64,000 nt of DNA from Nocardioides sp. TRM66260-LWL (GTDB lineage Bacteria > Actinomycetota > Actinomycetes > Propionibacteriales > Nocardioidaceae): the NCBI RefSeq assembly GCF_020075545.1, contig NZ_JAIQZK010000001.1, forward strand, positions 930,001-994,000. Direction: 5' to 3'. Positions within the stretch are counted from its first letter, which is position 1. Each line of letters begins with the position of its first letter. This document shows positions 17,255-29,736 of the stretch, in pieces. Below the pieces are notes generated by a model. It was not told the origin of the DNA. It saw only the letters and a program-made list of their open reading frames with translations, and did not search any database. The position numbers and the translations under genes were made by a program.

Positions 17255-19506
17255 GTGGAGACTTGGCCGGGCAGCGCGTATCCGCTGGGGGCGACCTTCG
17301 ACGGTCGCGGCACGAACTTCGCGGTGTTCAGCGAGGTGGCGGAGAAGGTCGTGCTCTGTCTGTTCGACGACGGCGAGGACGGCGGCCTGACCGAGGAGTG
17401 CGTCGAGCTCACCGAGGTCGACGCCCACGTGTGGCACGCCTACCTGCCGCAGGTGCAGCCGGGTCAGCGGTACGGCTACCGCGTGCACGGGCCGTGGGAT
17501 CCCTCCCAGGGCCTGCGGTGCAACCCGGCCAAGCTGCTGCTCGACCCGTACGCCAAGGCCACGACCCGCGACCTCGACTGGGACGCGAGCCTGTTCAGCT
17601 ACCCCTTCGGCGACGAGGACGCGCGCAACGACGACGACTCCGCGGCGCACATGATGCTGGCCGTCGTCATCAACCCGTTCTTCGACTGGGAGGGCGACCG
17701 CGCCCCGCGCCGGCCCTACAACGAGACGGTCATCTACGAGGCCCACGTCAAGGGCCTGACCCGCCTGCACCCGGAGATCCCCGAGGAGCAGCAGGGCACC
17801 TACGCCGCGATGGGCCACCCGGCGGTCGTCGAGCACCTCCAGCGGCTCGGCGTCACGGCGGTCGAGCTGATGCCGGTGCACCAGTTCATCCAGGACCACG
17901 CGCTGCTCGAGCGGGGCCTGCGCAACTACTGGGGCTACAACACGATCGGCTTCTTCGCCCCCCACGCCGACTACTCCGCGGCCGACCGCGCCGAGCCGGG
18001 CCGCGGCCTGCAGGTGCAGGAGTTCAAGTCGATGGTCAAGGCGCTGCACGCCGCCGGCATCGAGGTCATCCTCGACGTCGTCTACAACCACACCGCCGAG
18101 GGCAACCACCTCGGGCCGACGCTGAGCATGAAGGGCATCGACAACCAGGCGTACTACCGCCTGGTCGAGGACGACCCGCGCTACTACATGGACTACACGG
18201 GCACCGGCAACAGCCTCAACGTGCGCCACCCGCACTCGCTGCAGCTGATCATGGACTCCCTGCGCTACTGGGTCACCGAGATGCACGTCGACGGGTTCCG
18301 CTTCGACCTCGCCGCCACCCTGGCCCGGGAGTTCTACGAGGTCGACCGGCTGGCCACCTTCTTCGAGCTGGTGCAGCAGGACCCGGTGGTCAGCCAGGTG
18401 AAGCTGATCGCCGAGCCGTGGGACGTCGGCCCCGGCGGCTACCAGGTCGGCGGCTTCCCGCCGCAGTGGTCGGAGTGGAACGGCAAGTTCCGCGACTCCG
18501 TGCGCGACTTCTGGCGCGGCGAGCCGAGCCTCGGCGAGCTCGCCAGCCGCCTGGCCGGCTCCGCCGACCTCTACGAGCACTCCGGACGCCGGCCGTTCGC
18601 GTCGATCAACTTCGTCACCGCGCACGACGGCTTCACCCTCCGCGACTTGGTCTCCTACGACAGCAAGCACAACGAGGCCAACGGCGAGGACAACAACGAC
18701 GGCGAGAGCCACAACCGCTCCCAGAGCTTTGGCGTCGAGGGCCCCACCGACGACCCCGAGATCCTGCGCCTGCGCGCCCTGACCCAGCGCAACGTGCTCG
18801 CGACCCTGCTGCTCTCCCAGGGCGTGCCGATGCTGCTGCACGGCGACGAGGTCGGCCGCACGCAGGACGGCAACAACAACACCTACGCGCAGGACTCCGA
18901 GATCGCCTGGATGCACTGGGACCGCATCGACGAGCCGCTGCTGGAGTTCACCGCCGCCGTCGCCCGGCTGCGGCGCGACCACCCGACGTTCCGTCGCCGG
19001 CGCTTCTTCACCGGCTCGCCGACCGCCGAGCCGGTCGAGGGACGCGAGGGCGCGGGGGGCGACGGCCTCGACGACATCGTCTGGCTGCACCCCGAGGGCC
19101 GCCCGATGGTCGACGGCGACTGGACGAGCGGATCGCAAGTGCTCGGCATGTACCTCAACGGCGACGCCATCGCGGGCGCCGACGAGCGGGGACGCGCGGT
19201 CGTCGACGACCACTTCCTGCTCTGGTTCAACGCCGGCGCGGACGACGTCGACGCGGTGCTCCCCGACGCCGCGTACGCCGAGCGCTGGCAGGTCGCGCTC
19301 GACACCGCCGGCGTCCTCGCGACCGGGGACGACGCGCTCGAGTCGGGCGCGCCACTGCGCCTGCCGGGCCGCAGCGTCCTGGTGCTGCAGCAGCACGCGC
19401 CGGCCGCGCCGGCCGTCGACGTCTCGGCGGACGCCTCGGTCGCCGCGCTCACCTCGGCCGGCCAGGAGGCCCAGACCGCCGACGAGCCGGTCGAGGGGGC
19501 CGAGGC

Positions 19507-19510
<4 letters not shown>
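17255..19510 (+). CDS. glgX: Glycogen debranching enzyme (GlgX/TreX type)
   Basis: Hydrolyses alpha-1,6 branches of glycogen or maltodextrins (GH13_11), giving linear chains for TreY. 751 residues from GTG 17255 (GGGAGAG about 5 bases upstream). An N-terminal CBM48 domain ([20 protein letters not shown]) is followed by the GH13 barrel: [12 protein letters not shown], the nucleophile aspartate in [16 protein letters not shown] (about 342-357), the acid/base glutamate in [13 protein letters not shown] and the transition-state aspartate in [13 protein letters not shown], then [17 protein letters not shown]. It overlaps treY by 4 bases and heads the glgX-treY-treZ operon. Confidence 0.95.
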
Positions 19511-21923
<2,413 letters not shown>

Positions 21924-21927
<4 letters not shown>

Positions 21928-23795
21928 GCACCCCCGCCCCCGGCCGTCCCCGCCCGCCTCGGGCGGCCGGTCTGCTCTCGGCGCTCGACCTGGCCACCCG
22001 GCCCGACCCGCGCTCGACCCACGCCACCCGCCCGGTGCTCGACGTCTGGGGGCCGCGCCCCGAGCGCGTGCGGCTGCTCGTCCGGCCCGCCGGCGGCGCT
22101 CCCGGCGACCCGGGGGAGCGGATCGTCCCGATGGCCCGCGACGACGCCGGCTGGTGGACCCCCGACACGCCCGCCGCCGAGCTGCTGGCCGGCGGGGAGC
22201 TCGACTACGGCTACCTGCTCGACGGCGAGGAGACGCCGCGTCCGGACCCGCGCTCGCGGCGGCAGCCCGACGGCGTCCACGGCCTTTCGCGGACCGTCGA
22301 CCCGAGCGCGTTCCCCTGGACCGACCACGCCTGGACCGGCCGCCCGCTGGCCGGCTCGGTCGTCTACGAGCTGCACGTCGGCACGTTCACGCCCGAGGGC
22401 ACCCTCGACGCGGCCATCGGCCGGCTCGGGCACCTGGTCTCCCTCGGCGTCGACCTCGTCGAGCTGCTGCCGGTCAACGCGGTCAACGGCACGCACAACT
22501 GGGGCTACGACGGCGTCGGCTGGTTCGCGGTCAGTGAGGCCTACGGCGGGCCGGAGGCGTACGCGCGATTCGTCGACGCCGCGCACGGCGCCGGGCTCGG
22601 GGTGATCCAGGACGTCGTCCACAACCACCTCGGGCCGTCCGGCAACTACCTGCCGCTGTTCGGCCCCTACCTCAAGGACGGCCGCAGCACCTGGGGCGAC
22701 CTGGTGAACCTCGACGGCGACGGCTCCGACGAGGTGCGCCGCCTGATCCTCGACGACGCCGCGATGTTCGCCCTCGACCTCCACGTCGACGGCCTGCGCC
22801 TCGACGCCGTGCACGCGCTGCGCGACGCCTCTCCCCGGCACCTGCTCGAGGAGCTCGCCGTCGAGACCGACGCGCTGGCCGCCCACCTGCGCCGCCCGCT
22901 CACGCTGATCGCCGAGTCCGACCTCAACGACCCCCGCCTGGTGACGCCGCGGGAGGCGGGCGGCCTCGGGCTGCACGCGCAGTGGAGCGACGACGTCCAC
23001 CACGCGCTGCACGTCGCGATCACCGGCGAGACCGACGGCTACTACGCCGACTTCGCCGACCCCGGCGCGCTGCCGAAGGTGATGACGCGGGGCTTCCTGC
23101 ACGACGGCACGTGGAGCAGCTTCCGCGGCCGACCGCACGGCGTCCCGATCGACACCGCCACGACGCCCGCGTGGCGCTTCGTCGTCACGACCCAGAACCA
23201 CGACCAGGTGGGCAACCGGGCCGTCGGGGACCGACCCGACGCCCACCTCGACGAGGGGCTCGTCGCCTGCTCGGCGCTGCTGCTGCTGACCTCGCCGTTC
23301 ACCCCGATGCTCTTCCAGGGGCAGGAGTGGGCCGCGTCGACCCCCTTCTGCTTCTTCACCTCCCACCCGGAGCCCGAGCTCGGGAAGGCGACCGCCGAGG
23401 GCCGGCTCGCCGAGTTCGAGGCGATGGGCTGGGATCCCGACGTCGTGCCGGACCCCCAGGACCCCGCGACCTTCGAGCGCTCGCGCCTGGACTGGCGGGA
23501 GTCCACCGAGGGCCGGCACGCCCGCACGCTGGAGCGGTACCGCGCGCTGATCGCGCTGCGGCGCGCGCGCCCCGAGCTCACCGACCCGTCGTTCGTCGCC
23601 ACGACCTGCACGGTCGACGACGGGCTGGTGCGCCTTGGGCGCGGCCCGACCACCGTGCTGGCGAACCTCGGCGACGCGCCCGTCACCGTGCCGGTCGGGG
23701 ACGCCGCCCTCCTCCTCGCGACGCAGGACGACGTCCGGCTCGCCGACGGCGAGCTGGTCCTGCCGGCGCACGCGGGAGCCGTGGTCGGCGACTGA
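21924..23795 (+). CDS. treZ: Malto-oligosyltrehalose trehalohydrolase
   Basis: Releases free trehalose from the TreY product (GH13_10). 623 residues from ATG 21924. A CBM48-like N-terminal domain ([16 protein letters not shown]) precedes the barrel with [34 protein letters not shown], the nucleophile in [15 protein letters not shown] (about 288-302), [12 protein letters not shown] and [15 protein letters not shown]. It is the last gene of the operon; a GH26 gene converges from the opposite strand after 20 bases. Trehalose made here is likely an osmo- or desiccation protectant. Confidence 0.96.
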
Positions 23796-23815
23796 GTCGG
23801 GACGACCCGACCGGC

Positions 23816-24778
23816 TCAGGCGTGCAGCGCCGCCCGGAAGGCCTGCAGCGAGCGGTCGCTGGAGAGCACCCGCCAGTCGGCCTCCTTGGCGAAGTCGAAC
23901 CAGGTGGCGGTGCGGATCTCGGGGTGCGCGCGCAGGTGGGCGAACATGCCCCGCACCCACGCGGCTTTGTCGCCGCCCTGCTCGGCGCACGCCGTCTCGT
24001 CGACGTGCAGCGGACGCCGGCTCAGCGCCGCGAACCGCTCGGCCGTGGGCGCCACCAGCCGTCGGAACGACTGCCAGTGCGACCAGCCCTGGCTGGTGCC
24101 GAAGTTGTAGGCGTCGACGCCGACCGAGTCGACGAACCGGTCGCCGGGGTAGTAGCGCTCCCAGCGCGGCGAGCCCGGCACGGTGGCGCTGCACACGCAG
24201 AACCGCAGGCCGACGTTGCGCGCACCGGCGTCGGCGAGCACCCCGTGGACGTGCCGCCAGGCGCGGACGTAGTCGCGCGGGGTGTTGCCGTTGACGCCCA
24301 CCGCCCACGGGTACCAGGAGCCGTTCGGCTCGTGCATCAGCCGCAGCACGACCCGGCCCTCGTAGCGGCGCAGCTCGCGGGCGAAGCGCCGCAGGTAGGC
24401 GTCGTGGCGGCCGGCGGCGATCCGGGCCAGCCGGTAGGCCGGCTGCTCCGGCCCGCCGGCGGGGTCCCACGGCTCCCACGTCAGCACCGGGACGCTGCGG
24501 GTGCGGGCGAGCCCGCGCACCAGGTCGGCCGGGAAGGCCGGCTCGCCCGCCCAGGACATGAAGAACGTGGCGCTGACCGGCGCGATGCCGAGCGCCCCGG
24601 AGGTCTCCCGGAAGGCCTGCTCCGAGGACGGCAGCCCGGGGGAGGCCAGGCCGATCCGCCGCGCGAGGGGGACGCTCGCCGCCTCGGCGGGCAGGCCGAC
24701 GTCCGGCAGCACGCCGAGCAGGCCGGGGCCGAGCACGGCGGAGGCCCCCGTCCCGAGCAGCAGGCGGCGCGTCAGCAC
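23816..24778 (-). CDS. Exported glycoside hydrolase family 26 (beta-mannanase-like)
   Basis: 320 residues from GTG 24778. The N-terminus TRRLLLGTGASAVLGPGLLG looks like a Tat signal (twin arginine, hydrophobic core) with cleavage around AEA-AS. The mature part has GH26 features: ATFFMSWAGEP, the acid/base glutamate in LRLMHEPNGSWYPW (about residue 159) and the nucleophile glutamate in LHVDETACAEQ (about 265). Probable endo-acting mannan or related glucan hydrolase outside the cell; the substrate is not certain. Divergent from the F420-type oxidoreductase and convergent with treZ. Confidence 0.82.
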   Translation of the reverse strand: MLTRRLLLGTGASAVLGPGLLGVLPDVGLPAEAASVPLARRIGLASPGLPSSEQAFRETSGALGIAPVSATFFMSWAGEPAFPADLVRGLARTRSVPVLTWEPWDPAGGPEQPAYRLARIAAGRHDAYLRRFARELRRYEGRVVLRLMHEPNGSWYPWAVGVNGNTPRDYVRAWRHVHGVLADAGARNVGLRFCVCSATVPGSPRWERYYPGDRFVDSVGVDAYNFGTSQGWSHWQSFRRLVAPTAERFAALSRRPLHVDETACAEQGGDKAAWVRGMFAHLRAHPEIRTATWFDFAKEADWRVLSSDRSLQAFRAALHA

Positions 24779-24850
24779 GCGCCCATCCTCGCCGACGAGG
24801 ACGGCCGCGTCCGGCGGTTCCGCGGGATGGGAGCGACGGGGCGGCCGTGG

Positions 24851-24856
24851 CAGGGT
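24851..24856 (+). promoter_or_regulatory. -10-like hexamer of the LLM-class oxidoreductase
   Basis: CAGGGT ends 6 bases before the ATG at 24863, the start-proximal arrangement common in this window. Confidence 0.4.
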
Positions 24857-24862
24857 GGGGCC

Positions 24863-25804
24863 ATGGAGCTGCGCGTGTTCACCGAGCCCCAGCAGGGCGC
24901 CACCTACGACGACCTCCTCGCGGTGGCGCAGGAGGCCGAGCGGCTCGGCTTCGGCGCCTTCTTCCGCTCCGACCACTACCTCGGCATGGGCACGCCCGGG
25001 CTGCCGGGCCCGACCGACGCCTGGCTCACCCTCGCCGCGCTCGCCCGGGAGACCTCCACCATCCGGCTCGGCACCCTGATGACCAGCGCGACCTTCCGGC
25101 ACCCCGGCCCGCTGGCGATCTCCGTCGCCCAGGTCGACCAGATGAGCGGCGGCCGGGTCGAGCTGGGGCTGGGCGCCGGCTGGTTCGCCCAGGAGCACGA
25201 GCGCTACGCCATCCCGTTCCCCGACACCCGCACCCGCTTCGACCGCTTCGAGGAGCAGCTCGCCGTCGTCACCGGCCTGTGGGGCGCCACCGGCCCCGAC
25301 GGGTTCTCCTTCGCCGGCGAGCACTACACGGTGGTCGACTCCCCGGGCCTGCCCAAGCCGGTGCAGACCTCCGGCGTCGCCGGCGGCCCGCCCGTCCTGA
25401 TCGGGGGTGGCGGCAAGCGCCGCACCCCGGCGCTCGCGGCCCGGTACGCCGACGAGTTCAACGTGCCCTTCATGTCCTTCGACGACGGGCAGGCCCAGGT
25501 CGAGCGGGTGCGCCGCGCCTGCGAGGAGATCGGACGCGATCCCGCGACGATGACGTGGTCGACCGCGCTCGTCCTGTGCGTGGCCGAGACCGAGGCCGAG
25601 CTGGCGCGTCGCGCCGCGGCGATCGGCCGCGAGGTCGACGAGCTGCGCGAGAACGGCCTGGCGGGTCTGGTGCCCGAGGTCGTCGACCGCATCGGGCGCT
25701 ACGCCGAGGCCGGCCACGACCGGCTCTACCTGCAGACCCTCGACCTCGCCGACCTCGACCACCTGCGCCTGGTGGCCGCCGAGGTGCTCCCCGCGGTGTC
25801 GTGA
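24863..25804 (+). CDS. LLM-class F420-dependent oxidoreductase
   Basis: 313 residues, luciferase-like TIM barrel. Features: MELRVFTEPQQGATYDDLLA with the beta-1 strand, FFRSDHYLGMG (the D-H region near the flavin or F420), IRLGTLMTSATFRHPGPLA, GRVELGLGAGWFAQEHERYAIPF split over residues 95-117 and PPVLIGGGGKRRTPALAARYADEFN. The family mostly uses deazaflavin F420, abundant in actinobacteria; the substrate is unknown. It ends 38 bases before the dapA start. Confidence 0.88.
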   Translation: MELRVFTEPQQGATYDDLLAVAQEAERLGFGAFFRSDHYLGMGTPGLPGPTDAWLTLAALARETSTIRLGTLMTSATFRHPGPLAISVAQVDQMSGGRVELGLGAGWFAQEHERYAIPFPDTRTRFDRFEEQLAVVTGLWGATGPDGFSFAGEHYTVVDSPGLPKPVQTSGVAGGPPVLIGGGGKRRTPALAARYADEFNVPFMSFDDGQAQVERVRRACEEIGRDPATMTWSTALVLCVAETEAELARRAAAIGREVDELRENGLAGLVPEVVDRIGRYAEAGHDRLYLQTLDLADLDHLRLVAAEVLPAVS

Positions 25805-25829
25805 TGCCGGGCCAGCACCTCCCGAGCGC

Positions 25830-25835
25830 TAGCCT
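25830..25835 (+). promoter_or_regulatory. -10-like hexamer of dapA (leaderless)
   Basis: TAGCCT ends 7 bases before the GTG at 25843 and decides that start over the in-frame ATG at 25804. Confidence 0.55.
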
Positions 25836-25842
25836 GACCCCC

Positions 25843-26748
25843 GTGACCGACGCCCCGATCGCCCCCGCCGCGCCGTTCGGGCGCATGCTCACCGCGATGG
25901 CGACGCCGTTCCACCGTGACGGCTCGCTCGACCTCGACTCCGTCCAGCGGCTGGCCAAGCACCTGGTCGCGACGGGCAACGACGGCCTGGTCGTCTCCGG
26001 CACCACGGGCGAGTCGCCCACCACCACGCCCGAGGAGGACGGCGAGACGCTGGCCGCGGTGCGCGACGCCGTGGGCCCGGACGTCCACCTCGTCGCCGGG
26101 GTGGGCACCAACGACACCCGCACGTCGCTCTCGCTGGCGCGGCAGGCCCGCGAGCGCGGAGCCGACGGCGTCCTGCTCGTCACGCCGTACTACAACAAGC
26201 CCGGCCAGCGCGGCATCCTGCAGCACTTCCGCCACGTCGTCGACGCCGCCGAGCTGCCCGTCATGCTCTACGACGTCCCCGGCCGCACGGGCAGCACGAT
26301 CGCCCTGGAGACCTACGCCGAGACCGCCGCCTGGGAGCAGGTCGTGGCGGTGAAGGACGCCGTCGGCGACATGCCGCGGGCCGCGCGCATCGCCGAGCTC
26401 GGCCTGGCCGTCTACTCCGGCGACGACGCTAACACCCTCGGCTTCCTGGCTCACGGCGCCTGCGGGCTGGTCTCCGTGGTCGGCCACGCCGCGGGCCGTG
26501 AGCTCGCCTCGATGATCGACGACTTCCTCGCCGGCGACACCGCCGGCGCGCTCGCCACGTACCGCCGGCTGCTGCCGGTCTTCGACGCCGTCATGGGCGT
26601 CCCGAACTACGGCGCCACCACCGCCAAGGGCGCCCTCGAGCTGCTCGGGGTGCTCGAGCACCGCACCGTGCGCTCGCCCCTCGTGCCGCTGGACGACGAC
26701 GAGCTCGCCGCCCTGCGCTCCGCCCTCTCGACGGCAGGACTCCTGTGA
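25843..26748 (+). CDS. dapA: 4-hydroxy-tetrahydrodipicolinate synthase
   Basis: Condenses pyruvate with aspartate semialdehyde, the first committed step to diaminopimelate and lysine. 301 residues from GTG 25843. The class I aldolase marks are VVSGTTGESPTTTPEED (pyruvate-binding threonines, about 47-63), LLVTPYYNKPGQRGI, the proton-relay tyrosine in VMLYDVPGRTG and the Schiff-base lysine in VVAVKDAVGD (about residue 169). It overlaps rnj by 4 bases; the dapA-rnj pairing is conserved in actinobacteria. Confidence 0.96.
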   Translation: MTDAPIAPAAPFGRMLTAMATPFHRDGSLDLDSVQRLAKHLVATGNDGLVVSGTTGESPTTTPEEDGETLAAVRDAVGPDVHLVAGVGTNDTRTSLSLARQARERGADGVLLVTPYYNKPGQRGILQHFRHVVDAAELPVMLYDVPGRTGSTIALETYAETAAWEQVVAVKDAVGDMPRAARIAELGLAVYSGDDANTLGFLAHGACGLVSVVGHAAGRELASMIDDFLAGDTAGALATYRRLLPVFDAVMGVPNYGATTAKGALELLGVLEHRTVRSPLVPLDDDELAALRSALSTAGLL

Positions 26749-28430
26749 GCCACTCCCACCCCGAGCTGACCGCCCCCCAGCCGCTCGCCCCCGGCGGGCT
26801 GCGGGTCACCCCCTTCGGCGGCCTGGGCGACGTCGGCCGCAACATGACGACCTTCGAGTACGACGGCCGCCTGCTGATCGTCGACTGCGGCGTGCTCTTC
26901 CCCGAGGACCACCAGCCCGGCGTCGACCTCATCCTCCCCGACTGGTCCTCGATCCGCGACCGGCTCGACGCCGTCGAGGGCCTCGTCCTCACCCACGGCC
27001 ACGAGGACCACATCGGCGCCACGCCCTACCTGCTGCGCGAGCGCCAGGACATCCCGCTGATCGGCTCCGAGCTCACCCTGGCGCTGCTCACCTCGAAGCT
27101 GCGCGAGCACCGGCTGCGCGAGACGGTGCACCACCAGGTGCGGGAGGGCGACCGGCTCACCCTCGGCCCCTTCGAGCTCGAGTTCGTCGCGGTCAACCAC
27201 TCCATCCCCGACGCGCTGGCCGTCGCGATCCGCACCCCCGCCGGCCTCGTGCTGCACACCGGCGACTTCAAGATGGACCAGCTGCCGCTCGACGGTCGCA
27301 TCACCGACCTGCGCGCGTTCGCGCGGCTCGGCGAGGAGGGGGTCGACCTCTTCCTCACCGACTCCACCAACGCCGAGACGCCGGGGTTCACGCCGGCGGA
27401 GAAGCAGATCACGCCGGTCGTCGACCAGGTCTTCCGCGAGTCGCGCCAGCGCATCATCGTCGCCTGCTTCGCCTCGCACGTGCACCGTGTGCAGCAGATC
27501 CTCGACGCCGCCTACGCCCACGAGCGGCAGGTGGCGTACGTCGGACGCTCCATGGTGCGCAACATGGCGATCGCGGCGGAGCTCGGCTACCTCAAGGTGC
27601 CGCCGAACACGCTGGTCGACGCCAAGGAGCTCGCCGACCTGCCGCCGCAGCACCAGGTGCTGATCTCCACCGGCTCGCAGGGCGAGCCGATGTCGGCGCT
27701 CTCGCGGATCGCGCAGCGCAACCACCACTTCGTGCACATCGAGGAGGGCGACACCGTCCTGCTCGCCTCGAGCCTGATCCCCGGCAACGAGAACGCGGTG
27801 TACCGGGTCATCAACGGCCTGGCCCGGTGGGGTGCGCGGGTCGTGCACAAGGGCAACGCCATGGTGCACGTCTCGGGCCACGCGAGCGCCGGCGAGCTGC
27901 TCTACTGCTACAACATCGTGCGTCCCCGCAACGTGCTGCCGGTGCACGGCGAGATCCGCCACCTCCTCGCGAACGGCGACCTCGCCCGGCAGACCGGCGT
28001 CGAGAGCGTCGTGATCGCCGAGGACGGCATGGTCGTCGACCTCGTCGAGGGTCGCGCTCAGGTCGCCGGCAAGGTCGAGTGCGGCTACGTGTTCGTCGAC
28101 GGGTCGTCGGTCGGCGACATCACCGAGTCCGACCTCAAGGACCGTCGCATCCTCGGCGAGGAGGGCTTCATCTCCGTCATCGTGGTGGTCGACTCGGTCA
28201 CCGGCAAGGTCGTGAGCGGCCCCGAGGTGCACGCCCGCGGCAACACCCTCGACGACGCCGACTTCGACGAGGTGAAGCCCGCGATCGCCGACGCCCTCGA
28301 CCGTGCGATCGCGGAGGGCAACACCGACGCCTACCAGCTGCAGCAGACGGTGCGTCGCGTGATCGGCCGCTGGGTCAACACCGCGCACCGCCGTCGGCCG
28401 ATGATCATCCCGGTGGTCATCGAGGCCTGA
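26745..28430 (+). CDS. rnj: Ribonuclease J
   Basis: Metallo-beta-lactamase/beta-CASP nuclease with 5'-3' exo- and endonuclease activity for rRNA maturation and mRNA decay. 561 residues from GTG 26745. Zinc motif LTHGHEDHIGA at about residues 83-93, further ligands in HTGDFKMDQ and TDSTNAETPGF, the beta-CASP region ACFASHVHRVQQIL and the C-terminal HGEIRHLLAN and SGHASAGELL. It co-transcribes with dapA. Its last 14 bases overlap the 3' end of the convergent blh gene. Confidence 0.95.
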   Translation: MSHSHPELTAPQPLAPGGLRVTPFGGLGDVGRNMTTFEYDGRLLIVDCGVLFPEDHQPGVDLILPDWSSIRDRLDAVEGLVLTHGHEDHIGATPYLLRERQDIPLIGSELTLALLTSKLREHRLRETVHHQVREGDRLTLGPFELEFVAVNHSIPDALAVAIRTPAGLVLHTGDFKMDQLPLDGRITDLRAFARLGEEGVDLFLTDSTNAETPGFTPAEKQITPVVDQVFRESRQRIIVACFASHVHRVQQILDAAYAHERQVAYVGRSMVRNMAIAAELGYLKVPPNTLVDAKELADLPPQHQVLISTGSQGEPMSALSRIAQRNHHFVHIEEGDTVLLASSLIPGNENAVYRVINGLARWGARVVHKGNAMVHVSGHASAGELLYCYNIVRPRNVLPVHGEIRHLLANGDLARQTGVESVVIAEDGMVVDLVEGRAQVAGKVECGYVFVDGSSVGDITESDLKDRRILGEEGFISVIVVVDSVTGKVVSGPEVHARGNTLDDADFDEVKPAIADALDRAIAEGNTDAYQLQQTVRRVIGRWVNTAHRRRPMIIPVVIEA

Positions 28431-29475
28431 GCGCGCGCCCGGCGGCGGGCCGCCGAGTCCGCTCGGTCCGCCAGGTCCGCAGGTCCATCCACAGGACCAC
28501 CGCCATGTGCGGCACCGTCAGCGCCAGCAGCGTGACGAGGGTCCCGCCGAGGGCCGCCGTCGGGTCGCCCGCTCTTGCCGTCAGCACGAGCAGCGCCACG
28601 ACGGTGGCGGCCGCGGCCAGCGACGGCGCGGCGGCGATCCGGGCCAGGTGACGGGCGGCGGGCCCGACGCCCTCGCGCTCGAGGAGGCGCGCGGACCCCG
28701 GCTCGGCTCCGAGCAGCCGCGCGAGGTGCCGCACGCCGTGCCAGCCGCCGAACCACCAGGCGAAGGCGAGCAGCGGGGGAGCGAGGGTCCCGAGCGCCGC
28801 GACGAGCAGCAGGTCGCGCGCCACGTCGGATCGTCCCGCCCGCCAGGCGGCGGCGACCGCGACGAGCAGCGCCGCACCCCAGACCGCGATCAGGCCCAGG
28901 CGGGCCGCCGGCGAGGACAGCACCGCGCCCAGCGTCGGCGAGATGGAGGTCGCGACCCCCACGAGATCGTCCCCCGCCCGGGCCAGCGGGACGAGGAGCG
29001 CGCCCGTCCCGGCGAGCGCGAGCGCCGCCGCGACCGCCGGCGCGGGGTGCCAGGCGGCGTCGGCCCGGAAGACCTCGAGCTCGCCGAGGCCGAAGTGCAG
29101 CAGGCTCAGCGCCAGCACCCCGACGAGGGTGGCGGCTCCGACGCCGTGGGGCGCGTGCAGCAGCCCCCAGGTCGCCGCGGCCACCGCCCCGTAGGCCGCG
29201 GCGGCCACCGGCAGCGACCACCCGGTCATCCGGGCGGCCAGCACGTGGTCGATCGAGCCGTGCGGCAGCCCGACCAGGAGACCGAGGCCGACCAGCGACC
29301 AGGTGAGGGCCTCGGCCGGGCCGGACGCGAGGCCGACTGCCGCCGCGCCGGTCAGCAGGGCGCCGACGCCGACCCCGACGAGCGCGGCCCGACGCGAGCC
29401 GATGACCCCGGCGCGCAGCGCACGGAGCGGGCTGGAGGCGGGGACGGGGGCCGGTACCGGACGGAGCATCGTCAC
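28417..29475 (-). CDS. blh: Brp/Blh family beta-carotene 15,15'-dioxygenase
   Basis: Cleaves beta-carotene to two retinal molecules, the chromophore of the neighbouring rhodopsin. 352 residues from GTG 29475 (CCTCCC on the plus strand is a GGGAGG site 6 bases upstream; an ATG two codons in is the alternative). Integral membrane protein of about eight to nine spans with the iron-ligand histidine motifs VGLPHGSIDHVLAAR, LSLLHFGLGELEVF, FAWWFGGWHGVRHLAR and LTVPHMAVVLWMD. Divergent from the rhodopsin with 261 bases between, so a shared control region is likely. No other carotenoid gene is in the window, so beta-carotene must be made elsewhere. Confidence 0.93.
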   Translation of the reverse strand: MTMLRPVPAPVPASSPLRALRAGVIGSRRAALVGVGVGALLTGAAAVGLASGPAEALTWSLVGLGLLVGLPHGSIDHVLAARMTGWSLPVAAAAYGAVAAATWGLLHAPHGVGAATLVGVLALSLLHFGLGELEVFRADAAWHPAPAVAAALALAGTGALLVPLARAGDDLVGVATSISPTLGAVLSSPAARLGLIAVWGAALLVAVAAAWRAGRSDVARDLLLVAALGTLAPPLLAFAWWFGGWHGVRHLARLLGAEPGSARLLEREGVGPAARHLARIAAAPSLAAAATVVALLVLTARAGDPTAALGGTLVTLLALTVPHMAVVLWMDLRTWRTERTRRPAAGRALRPR

Positions 29476-29736
29476 TGCCGGCCTCCCTCGCTCGTCGGGC
29501 GCGCCATCGCGTCCCGACCCCGAGTGTACAAATCTCAACACTGGCCGAAGGTAGATGTCGAGATTCACTGTGACGGCGCACACTGGCGAGTGATCGCACT
29601 GAGCCCGCCGGGTGCCTTCGACCTTGAATCAGCAGTTCAGAGCAGTCCAGAAGCACGAGCCTGATCAAGTCCCGCCGCGGCAGAACCTCAACAGACGGAT
29701 GGGAACACCATCCGAAACCTCAACGGAGGAAGTCCA
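29476..29736. promoter_or_regulatory. Shared divergent control region of blh and the rhodopsin
   Basis: 261 bases without a gene, visibly less GC-rich than the rest of the window. It holds a GTGTACAAATCTCAACAC segment (29522-29539), four CACTG words and, at the rhodopsin end, a hairpin flanked by direct repeats. Both promoters must lie here, but I cannot place convincing -35/-10 pairs. Confidence 0.5.
29684..29724 (+). repeat. Direct repeats flanking a hairpin in the rhodopsin leader
   Basis: AACCTCAAC occurs at 29684-29692 and 29716-29724. Between them a perfect 7-bp hairpin CGGATGG-GAACA-CCATCCG occupies 29696-29714. The second repeat abuts the ribosome-binding site GGAGGA (29725-29730), which is 6 bases from the GTG start. 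Confidence 0.7.

Noticed and set aside
29520..29545. LitR/CarH-type light-responsive operator (TGTACA words) upstream of blh
   Set aside because: Only one GTGTACA word is present and no second half-site at proper spacing, so the assignment is not supported.
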